A stretch of DNA of 64,000 bases from a bacterium (GTDB lineage: Bacteria > CLD3 > SB21). Below are positions 56,992 to 64,000 of this stretch, one piece after another (within the stretch, counting starts at the first letter, position 1; each line of letters starts with the position of its first letter). Location: assembly GCA_008933615.1 (NCBI GenBank), contig WBUR01000017.1:1-64000 (forward strand). Reading direction: 5' to 3'. Both the position numbers and the translations under genes were made by a program. The notes under the pieces were generated by a model, which was not told where the DNA came from, searched no databases, and saw only the letters and a program-made list of their open reading frames with translations.

Positions 56992-59601
56992 TTGTCAACC
57001 AAGGAAAAAAATACGTCAGAAACGCCGCTAATGCGGCAATACTCGCAAATTAAAACAAAATATCCCGGAGCGGTAATACTTTTCCGCGTAGGGGATTTTT
57101 ATGAAACATTTGGCGATGATGCCCTTATTGCGTCAAAAGTACTGGGCATAGTGCTTACTAAACGCCACAACGGCAGTGCCAACGAAACCCATTTGGCGGG
57201 CTTTCCGCACCATTCGTTGGATACTTATTTGCCTAAACTGGTGCGTGCAGGCTATCGTGTGGCTATTTGCGACCAATTGGAAGACCCCAAGATGGTGAAA
57301 GGGATTGTGAAGCGCGGAGTTACGGAGTTGGTTACGCCGGGAGTTTCATACAACGATAAGATTGTCGACGTAAAACAAAGCAATTACCTCGCTTCGGTGT
57401 ATTGCGAGAAAGACAGCTACGGGCTGGCTTTTTTGGATATTTCAACGGGTGAGTTCATGGTAGCACAAGGGCAGGCCGATTACGCCGATAAGCTGCTGCA
57501 AGGCTTACGCCCTTCGGAAGTGCTGTTTTCTAAAAACTTTAAGAATCATTTCAACCAATTATTCGGCGAGAAGTTTTATACCTACGCTATGGACGATTGG
57601 GCGTTTGGCAAAGATCATACACGCGATAAACTGCTGAAACATTTCGGTACGGCATCGTTAAAAGGGTTCGGGGTGGATGATTTTGAACTGGGCATTGTGG
57701 CGGCGGGGGCTGCCATACAATACCTTGAAGATACCCACCACAACGATTTAGGGCATATTAATGCCTTATCTCGGTTAGAGGAAGACCGCTATGTGTGGTT
57801 AGATAAATTTACCGTTCGCAATCTTGAATTAGTGCGCCCTACTGCCGAAAACGGCAAGGCACTGATTGATATATTGGATACAACGCAAACCCCTATGGGC
57901 GCGCGTCTGTTGCGCAAGTGGCTGTTATTGCCCCTAAAAGAAACAGGACCTATCAACAACCGCCATAACATGGTGGGTTATTTTTTTGAAAAGTCCGAAG
58001 AGCGCGAAACGTTGTTGAAGCTGCTTTCGCAAGTGGGCGATTTGGAGCGGTTGATATCAAAGGCGGCGTTAAAGCGCATTGGCCCTAAAGAAATGGTGCA
58101 GTTGCGTCGTTCGTTAGAGTTGGTAAAACCTGTGAAAGAATTATGCGCCCAAAGCGGTTTGATGGAACTGCAACGCTTGGCCGATTTGCTGAACCCTTGT
58201 CAACTGCTGGTTGAGAAGATTAAAAACGAAGTGATTGACGAACCGCCTTCGTTGATAAATAAAGGGGGAGTAGTGGCCGAAGGGGTAGATACCGAGTTGG
58301 ATGAACTACGCACCATACAATACAGCGGCAAAGATTATTTGGTAAACGTGCAAAAGCGCGAAGCCGAACTCACAGGCATCCCTTCGCTAAAGGTGGCGTT
58401 TAATAATGTGTTCGGGTATTATTTAGAGGTAACCAATGCCCACAAGGATAAGGTGCCTGCCGAATGGATACGCAAGCAAACCCTCGTGAACGCTGAACGT
58501 TACATTACCGAAGAACTAAAGGTATATGAAGAGAAGATTTTAGGGGCAGAAGAAAAGATATTGGCCATTGAAGCCCGTATTTTTAACGATTTGCTGAATT
58601 TTTGCGCCGAGTACATCAGCCCTGTGCAGCAAAACGCTAACGTGCTGGCACAGTTAGATTGTATCATCGGGTTTGCGGTGTTGGCTGCCGAGAATAATTA
58701 CGTCAGACCCGAAGTAACGGAAGGGTACGAGTTGGACTTAAAAGAACTGCGCCACCCTGTGATTGAAAAACAATTACCGATAGGGGAGGCCTACGTACCC
58801 AACGATATTTACTTGGATAATGCCGAACAGCAGGTGATAATCCTCACAGGGCCCAACATGTCGGGTAAATCGGCGTTGTTGCGCCAAACGGCATTGGCGG
58901 TGCTGATGGCACAGATGGGTTGTTTTGTCCCTGCCAAAAGTGCTAAAATCGGGTTGATAGATAAGATATTTACAAGGGTAGGGGCTTCGGATAATATTTC
59001 GTCGGGAGAATCTACTTTTATGGTTGAGATGCTGGAAACCGCCAGTATTTTGAACAACGTATCCGACCGCAGTCTTATTCTTTTAGATGAGATTGGCAGG
59101 GGTACGAGTACCTACGACGGGGTTTCGCTGGCGTGGGCCATTGCTGAGTATTTGAACCAGCAACCGCAAAAACCGAAAACCATTTTTGCCACCCACTACC
59201 ACGAGTTGAACGAGTTGGAAAAGAAAACCGAAGGGGTGGTGAATTACCACGTTACGGTGAAAGAGGTAGACCAAAATGTGATATTCCTGCGTAAAATTAA
59301 AGTGGGCGGCAGCGAAAGCAGTTTTGGTATCCACGTGGCTAAAATGGCGGGAATACCCCAACGGGTTGTGCAACGTGCCGATGAAATTTTAGGCCGTTTG
59401 GAGCAAGACCGAGCGATGATTAGCGGGCGGGAAACCTTGAAGAAAATCAAACAGAAAACCTATCAGGTAAATATGTTTCAGGCCGAAAACCCGCACTTGC
59501 TGCGCTTGGAGGACGAATTGAACAAAATTGATATTAATGCCCTAACCCCCATTGAGGCGTTGATGAAACTGAAAGAGTTGAAGGAGATGAACAAGGGGTA
59601 G
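56992..59601 (+). CDS. mutS: DNA mismatch repair protein MutS
   Basis: An 869-residue MutS. The mismatch-binding domain I has PLMRQYSQIKTKYPGAVILF and then RVGDFYETFGDDA with the conserved Phe-x-Glu nearby. The ATPase has GPNMSGKSALLRQTAL (Walker A, about residue 620), STFMVEMLETASIL, LILLDEIGRGTSTYDG (Walker B) and ATHYHELNELE. The start is TTG at 56992; the first ATG (57031) would lose the conserved residues ahead of QYSQIK. It begins 6 bases from the divergent TrmH-family gene, which leaves almost no room for a normal promoter pair outside the coding ends. Confidence 0.95.
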   Translation: MSTKEKNTSETPLMRQYSQIKTKYPGAVILFRVGDFYETFGDDALIASKVLGIVLTKRHNGSANETHLAGFPHHSLDTYLPKLVRAGYRVAICDQLEDPKMVKGIVKRGVTELVTPGVSYNDKIVDVKQSNYLASVYCEKDSYGLAFLDISTGEFMVAQGQADYADKLLQGLRPSEVLFSKNFKNHFNQLFGEKFYTYAMDDWAFGKDHTRDKLLKHFGTASLKGFGVDDFELGIVAAGAAIQYLEDTHHNDLGHINALSRLEEDRYVWLDKFTVRNLELVRPTAENGKALIDILDTTQTPMGARLLRKWLLLPLKETGPINNRHNMVGYFFEKSEERETLLKLLSQVGDLERLISKAALKRIGPKEMVQLRRSLELVKPVKELCAQSGLMELQRLADLLNPCQLLVEKIKNEVIDEPPSLINKGGVVAEGVDTELDELRTIQYSGKDYLVNVQKREAELTGIPSLKVAFNNVFGYYLEVTNAHKDKVPAEWIRKQTLVNAERYITEELKVYEEKILGAEEKILAIEARIFNDLLNFCAEYISPVQQNANVLAQLDCIIGFAVLAAENNYVRPEVTEGYELDLKELRHPVIEKQLPIGEAYVPNDIYLDNAEQQVIILTGPNMSGKSALLRQTALAVLMAQMGCFVPAKSAKIGLIDKIFTRVGASDNISSGESTFMVEMLETASILNNVSDRSLILLDEIGRGTSTYDGVSLAWAIAEYLNQQPQKPKTIFATHYHELNELEKKTEGVVNYHVTVKEVDQNVIFLRKIKVGGSESSFGIHVAKMAGIPQRVVQRADEILGRLEQDRAMISGRETLKKIKQKTYQVNMFQAENPHLLRLEDELNKIDINALTPIEALMKLKELKEMNKG

Positions 59602-59801
59602 CTCTTCGATGTTATTATAAATCAATATTTTGTATAAAAAACAGTTATTTCTATCTGTTTTTTTAATCAGATACTTCTGTACTGTTGTAAGGGAGCAGTT
59701 AACGACATTTTTGTGCATCGAAAAGCAGTTGGCTTATTGGTGCGGAAATGATGCCGAAAATCCGTTAAAAAAGTAGGCTCCTATTAATCTATCAAAATAT
59801 T

Positions 59802-60581
59802 ATGAGTTCAGAACAACAATCAACCCTAGTAGTTCCAAGTTTAGCACTTCCACTTGATATTACTGATTCAAACGGAAAAAACATTGGTCAGGGTGAAGCA
59901 TTCAAATTATGGGCGTCTATACCTGCAAATGATGAAGTAGGTGTAATTATTGACAACGTATTGCCCGGTGATGAAATTATCATTTATGATGCATCAGGTA
60001 TCGCTTCTTTTAAAGAAACCAGCATGGCTCTTATTAAAGGGGTTGTAGGTATTGCCAATGCATTGGGTACAACAGCCCTGATGTTTGCTACCGACGGTGC
60101 GGCTGCTCCTTTTGTGAGTGCTTGGGACAGTGCATTGGACAATGTGAACAAAGCAATTGGCGATGCTCCTATTAAACACGGTAGGAGAGATGCTTACGGA
60201 CAAGACCCCGGTACGGGCGATTATGCTAAAGACGAAGGTGGTTTGGTAGTGTGTATGCCCGAAACTAGCGGAGCTATTTATGCTACTGATGATTACCACT
60301 TTGCTGATGGTGCAAAAAGCCACGGACGTAAGTATGAGTATTACTCTAAAAAGGCAAAAGCGAACAATGTATTGTTCCCTTGCAATGTAAGTGGTGGTTT
60401 AATGTCGGCCACAGCAACAAAAGCAGGGGCTATACACGTGTTGGCTTTTGATGAGAAATTTACCGATAACGCAGGTTCATACACCGTAGGACTTGTGGTT
60501 ATAAGGGGACAAAGGCCAAGCGGAAAATCTCGCGATGCAGTGTATGCTGAGATTGTGAGTGCTGGCCCATCAGGCGTTTAG
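59802..60581 (+). CDS. Unrecognised 259-residue protein
   Basis: No family is recognised. There is no signal peptide. The N-terminal third has LVVPSLALPLDITDSNGKNI and VGVIIDNVLPGDEIIIYDAS. Then a hydrophobic helix (MALIKGVVGIANALGTTALMF) and a glycine-containing middle (DAYGQDPGTGDYAKDEGGLV) follow. The C-terminal part is strand-rich (VLFPCNVSGGLMSATATKAG, then YTVGLVVIRGQRPSGKSRDA). It seems to be a compact soluble or secreted-without-signal fold. Its terminator is at 60598-60645. No neighbour gives a clue. Confidence 0.55.
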   Translation: MSSEQQSTLVVPSLALPLDITDSNGKNIGQGEAFKLWASIPANDEVGVIIDNVLPGDEIIIYDASGIASFKETSMALIKGVVGIANALGTTALMFATDGAAAPFVSAWDSALDNVNKAIGDAPIKHGRRDAYGQDPGTGDYAKDEGGLVVCMPETSGAIYATDDYHFADGAKSHGRKYEYYSKKAKANNVLFPCNVSGGLMSATATKAGAIHVLAFDEKFTDNAGSYTVGLVVIRGQRPSGKSRDAVYAEIVSAGPSGV

Positions 60582-60597
60582 TTTCGTATTAATCAAA

Positions 60598-60645
60598 AAT
60601 AACGAAGCCCCGAAACACAAATGTTTCGGGGCTTCGTTATTTTAA
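60598..60645. terminator. Strong bidirectional terminator
   Basis: A 17-bp stem (aacgaagccccgaaaca / tgtttcggggcttcgtt, 60601-60617 and 60622-60638) with a 4-base loop and T-rich sequence on both strands. It ends the 59802 gene and, before the insertion described at 60659, would also have ended the mutase gene. Confidence 0.85.
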
Positions 60646-60658
60646 ATACTATTATTTC

Positions 60659-60735
60659 TTAATTCATCAACTTCTTTAATATCTCTTGCGCAGCTTTGGG
60701 TATTACCGTACCGGGGCCAAAAACGGTAGCTACTC
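60659..60735 (-). pseudogene. Orphan 3' end of the methylmalonyl-CoA mutase gene
   Basis: 77 bases align with the mutase end (62433-62512) with four substitutions and one 3-base deletion. They read [20 protein letters not shown] then KLMN and stop, against [25 protein letters not shown] in the intact gene. The changes are mostly synonymous, so it was a working gene end. It lies directly beside the terminator, so it is probably the original end displaced by the AbiV-like gene. Confidence 0.88.
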
Positions 60736-60830
60736 AGTGCAGTATAAAAAGGGAAAGAAGTAAAATAAAATAATACAATATCTGTAATTTGCTACAAAAC
60801 AAAACTATTAGTAAGGACAAGCATTGTAAT

Positions 60831-62342
60831 ATGGAACCATCACAATTAAAAAAATATATTCAGTTTAGGAAACTTTGCATTAAAAATTCTGAGGATGCGT
60901 TAAGAGCTGCGGAACTATTACATGGGCAAAATGTCAATCACATATTATTTCATTTGTGTGTCCTTGCTCTTGAGGAACTCGGAAAAATTTTTGTTGGTTG
61001 GTATCAATTAAATGCAAAAGAAAAATGGGATAAAGAGAAACTTAATATACCTATTGATGATCACGTTAAAAAATTGTTTTGGGCTATTTGGGGCCCCTCG
61101 TTTACAAGAGAAAAAATCACAAAGGTTCAAATAGAAGATATTAATAAACTGGCTACTGAGCTTCATTCTAAAAGACTTTACGCATTATATACAGACTTGG
61201 ATGACTCAATCCCTTCCTCAGCGAAAATATCAGATTCTGAGGCTATGAACTATTTGGGTCGAGTAAAAGCTAGACTCGAATTGATAAAACATGAAGGTGA
61301 AATTATTGAGGAATTAGAAGACTCTGTGAAAAAAAATATGGAATGGTTTATAGCTGCCACTAACGATGAGGAATATCGTAAGTTTATTTTTGGCGATACT
61401 TCACAAGCAAAATTGGCTGAACTTGGTGATGTAAAATCTTGGGTGCAATGGTTACAAGAATACTTCAATAAAGAAGAGCAACATAATATAACTACCTTAA
61501 AGACAGAGTTAGAAAAAGGCAAGAAATTAACTCATGAACTCGATGGAATGCCAAAATGGAAAATTAAGTTCACCATTTTTACCCCATCGCATTCAATACG
61601 TTCACAGAATTTTAGGACTTTTAATGAAAAGAATAATTTTATTAAATTTAATAGAGGTGGAGATAACCATACTCTAATCATAGAAGTTATTATTTCCAAC
61701 CAAACCCCAATTCAAGGAATATGGCAACATGGATGGACAGTATGTAAGGTTTTAGTGGCCTCTCTAAATGTTGGTACAAATGGTATATTTTATTGGAACA
61801 TACCCGTTGATAGTAAGAAATATTTTGATAAAATTTTTGATTTAGAGAATAAAAAGGAGTTGAAAGGCGAGTTAATCGTTAATGAAAATTTTAATTGGCA
61901 AGAAAAAAAACTGGTCTTAGGAGAAGATGGATTGTTTTTAACTTTTTTAGTATTTAGATATTTTTCTAGTGTCTTGGGCTCAAAAGAATTTGAACCTGTT
62001 GATGATTATGCAACTGGCTTGTCAATGTTTGCTAAAAGTGATATTCATTTACGATTTGAACATCAGGCCTTTTTTCAATTTTTTATGGCTTTCGAAAAAG
62101 CACTTATGATAAACGAAAAGATTGATATGGGAGAATCTCTTGTAAAAGAGGCATATAAACAAATCTATAAATATGAAATAGATGAAAGTGAGTTTAAGAA
62201 AGTGTTTTCTATTGGAGAGCAGATGAAAGCAGGTGTAGCTCATTTGCAAGTAACCGAAGTAAATGTTATTGAAATGAAACAATACGTGGGATTATATTTT
62301 GTCACTCTTGCAACTCGGAAATTTGGTTCAGAAAGTAATTGA
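60831..62342 (+). CDS. AbiV-like (HEPN) abortive infection domain protein
   Basis: The start at 60831 (MEPSQLKKYIQF) gives 503 residues. Residues about 5-150 match the AbiV/HEPN pattern: FRKLCIKNSEDALRAAELLH then ILFHLCVLALEELGKIFVGW. In Lactococcus, AbiV blocks phage growth. The long C-terminal part (about 160-503) has no family I recognise; it has a strand-rich middle (KIKFTIFTPSHSIRSQNFR) and a helical end (FRYFSSVLGSKEF, EHQAFFQFFMAFEKALMINE). The gene is AT-rich, stands alone, and is bracketed by two copies of the mutase 3' end, so it is almost certainly acquired cargo. Confidence 0.7.
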   Translation: MEPSQLKKYIQFRKLCIKNSEDALRAAELLHGQNVNHILFHLCVLALEELGKIFVGWYQLNAKEKWDKEKLNIPIDDHVKKLFWAIWGPSFTREKITKVQIEDINKLATELHSKRLYALYTDLDDSIPSSAKISDSEAMNYLGRVKARLELIKHEGEIIEELEDSVKKNMEWFIAATNDEEYRKFIFGDTSQAKLAELGDVKSWVQWLQEYFNKEEQHNITTLKTELEKGKKLTHELDGMPKWKIKFTIFTPSHSIRSQNFRTFNEKNNFIKFNRGGDNHTLIIEVIISNQTPIQGIWQHGWTVCKVLVASLNVGTNGIFYWNIPVDSKKYFDKIFDLENKKELKGELIVNENFNWQEKKLVLGEDGLFLTFLVFRYFSSVLGSKEFEPVDDYATGLSMFAKSDIHLRFEHQAFFQFFMAFEKALMINEKIDMGESLVKEAYKQIYKYEIDESEFKKVFSIGEQMKAGVAHLQVTEVNVIEMKQYVGLYFVTLATRKFGSESN

Positions 62343-62432
62343 AAATAAAACGTTCGTTAAAACAAACCTCTTTATTTTAAAATACAAAGGAGATGATTTC
62401 TTGATTTTTGGTATGTTGTCTTTAAATAATAC

Positions 62433-64000
62433 TTAATTATCCATCAACTTCTTCAATATCTCTTGCGCGGCTTTGGGTATTACCGTACCGGGGCCAAAAA
62501 CGGCGGCTACTCCGGCATTGTATAAGAAATCGTAATCTTGTTGGGGGATAACACCGCCTGCAATTACCATAATATCCTCGCGTCCGTGTTTTTTCAGTTC
62601 TTCAATCACTTGCGGTACAAGGGTTTTGTGTCCCGCGGCCAATGATGAAACGCCCAAAATGTGCACGTCGTTTTCTATGGCTTGTTTGGCAGCTTCGGCA
62701 GGGGTTTGGAATAATGGGCCAATGTCCACATCAAAACCAATATCTGCAAAGCTGGTGGCTATCACCTTCGCACCGCGGTCGTGGCCGTCTTGCCCCATTT
62801 TGGCAATCATAATACGGGGACGGCGACCTTCTTGTGCGGCAAACTCATCGGCCATTTGGCGGGCTTTTACAAAGTCTTCGTTCATTTTTATTTCCGACGA
62901 ATATACCCCCGAAATTGATTTTATAGTGGCTTGGTATCGGCCAAAGGCCTTTTCCATCGCCATCGATATTTCGCCCAATGTAGCGCGTACACGGGCGGCA
63001 TTTACTGCCAATTCCAGCAAATTACCCGTTCCTGTTTTTGAGGCAGTGGTAATGGCTTCTAACGCAGCGGCCACCTCGTCGTTATTGCGTTCGGCTTTTA
63101 GTTTTGCCAAACGCTCCAACTGGTTTTGACGTACTTTTACGTTGTCAACATCCAATATGTCAATGGGTTGTTCATCCTCGGCAAGGTATTGGTTCACTCC
63201 CACAATCACATCTTTACCGCTATCAATGCGGGCTTGCTTGCGGGCTGCGGCTTCTTCAATCCTCATTTTGGGCAAACCGGTTTCAATGGCTTTTGCCATA
63301 CCGCCCAGTTGCTCCACTTCGTCCATCAATACGCTGGCACGTTGTATTAATTGGTCGGTAAGATATTCTACATAATAACTACCGCCCCAAGGGTCAACCA
63401 CGTTAGTAATTCCGGTTTCCTGCTGGATATAAATTTGTGTATTACGGGCAATACGTGCTGAAAAGTCAGTAGGTAGGGCTATTGCTTCGTCCAATGCGTT
63501 GGTGTGCAACGATTGAGTACCGCCCAAAGCTGCCGCCATTGCTTCAACAGCAGTGCGTGCTACATTGTTAAACGGGTCTTGCTCGGTTAAGCTCCAGCCG
63601 CTGGTTTGGCAGTGGGTGCGCAATGCCATCGACTTATCGTTTTTGGGGTTGAATTGCTTTACAATTTTCGACCACAATACACGGCCTGCACGCATTTTGG
63701 CAATCTCCATAAAATGGTTCATACCAATCGCCCAGAAGAACGATAAACGTGGAGCAAAATCATCAATGTTTAGCCCTGCTTTCAATCCCGTGCGGATGTA
63801 TTCCAACCCGTCGGATAGGGTATAAGCCAGTTCCAAATCGGCGGTAGCACCTGCTTCTTGCATGTGGTAGCCGCTGATAGAAATGGAGTTGAATTTGGGC
63901 ATATTTTGCGAGGTGAACGCAAAAATATCCCCGATAATGCGCATAGAATGCTCGGGAGGGTAGATATAGGTGTTACGCACCATAAACTCTTTCAGGATGT
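62433..64000 (-). CDS. scpA: Methylmalonyl-CoA mutase large subunit, C-terminal part
   Basis: The gene runs leftwards and its 5' part is outside the window. About 520 residues are visible. The TIM-barrel part has [40 protein letters not shown] and [20 protein letters not shown]. The C-terminal cobalamin-binding domain has [20 protein letters not shown] with the DxHxxG motif that binds the cofactor. It interconverts succinyl-CoA and methylmalonyl-CoA for propionate metabolism. Its stop is 90 bases from the end of the AbiV-like gene. The partner small subunit, if any, would lie beyond the window. Confidence 0.93.
   Translation of the reverse strand, partial: ILKEFMVRNTYIYPPEHSMRIIGDIFAFTSQNMPKFNSISISGYHMQEAGATADLELAYTLSDGLEYIRTGLKAGLNIDDFAPRLSFFWAIGMNHFMEIAKMRAGRVLWSKIVKQFNPKNDKSMALRTHCQTSGWSLTEQDPFNNVARTAVEAMAAALGGTQSLHTNALDEAIALPTDFSARIARNTQIYIQQETGITNVVDPWGGSYYVEYLTDQLIQRASVLMDEVEQLGGMAKAIETGLPKMRIEEAAARKQARIDSGKDVIVGVNQYLAEDEQPIDILDVDNVKVRQNQLERLAKLKAERNNDEVAAALEAITTASKTGTGNLLELAVNAARVRATLGEISMAMEKAFGRYQATIKSISGVYSSEIKMNEDFVKARQMADEFAAQEGRRPRIMIAKMGQDGHDRGAKVIATSFADIGFDVDIGPLFQTPAEAAKQAIENDVHILGVSSLAAGHKTLVPQVIEELKKHGREDIMVIAGGVIPQQDYDFLYNAGVAAVFGPGTVIPKAAQEILKKLMDN

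Overview
The window is chromosomal DNA of a member of the Bacteroidota carrying a large integrated mobile element. Evidence for the phylum includes secreted proteins that end in type IX secretion (T9SS) sorting domains, outer-membrane barrel proteins, lipoproteins with SSC-type lipoboxes, TAnnTTTG promoter boxes, a Bacteroidetes-type tyrosine recombinase, few clear Shine-Dalgarno sites, and tRNA genes without an encoded CCA.

Left chromosomal arm (1-20063). It holds housekeeping and secreted-protein genes: a lipoprotein cut by the window edge, proline catabolism (pruA), a DUF4349 lipoprotein, a secreted trypsin-like protease, a DHFR/RibD-like reductase, acetyl-CoA synthetase (acs), an outer-membrane barrel protein and a serine hydrolase. 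An accessory stretch follows (10033-16206): a HipA-like kinase with DUF3037, a small orphan gene, a small membrane protein, two RlaP-type nucleotidyltransferases and a membrane-anchored methyltransferase, separated by copies of one palindromic repeat. After it come a B12-binding radical SAM protein and a YCII/DoxX/YCII/Crp cluster.

Mobile element (20064-54302, about 34 kb). A 59-bp direct repeat made of the 3' part of tRNA-Leu(TAA) bounds it. Inside are an integrase next to the left end, a MobF relaxase-helicase and a VirD4-like ATPase with a separate membrane partner, ArdC-like, RadC-like and DUF2958 genes, and a Phd/VapC toxin-antitoxin pair at the right end. No mating-channel ATPase (VirB4) was found, so it looks mobilizable rather than self-transmissible. 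The cargo is modular: a Fic protein, a heme-oxygenase-like/membrane-protein pair, a secreted NlpC-like lipoprotein, a zincin-like protein, a GHKL-ATPase/STAS-like/membrane-protein operon, and a four-gene island of secreted (partly T9SS-sorted) proteins beside an XRE regulator. A P4-type integrase with AlpA lies inside it next to a CCA-ended tRNA-Gln 3' fragment, which points to a foreign, probably proteobacterial, nested element.

Right chromosomal arm (54303-64000). It holds tRNA-Gly, an acyltransferase, a TrmH-family methyltransferase, mutS, an orphan gene, a gene with an AbiV-like (HEPN) abortive-infection domain, and the 3' part of methylmalonyl-CoA mutase.

The most unusual pattern is shared by three loci. 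The integrase, the methylmalonyl-CoA mutase gene and the DUF3037 gene are each followed by accessory genes and then by one or more extra, diverged, in-frame copies of the anchor gene's own 3' end. This looks like repeated insertion of small cargo units at gene 3' ends, with the gene tail regenerated each time and no recombinase inside the unit. The AbiV-like gene and the Fic module both sit in such units. The GHKL/STAS-like/membrane operon is the best candidate for a new multi-gene (possibly defence) system.
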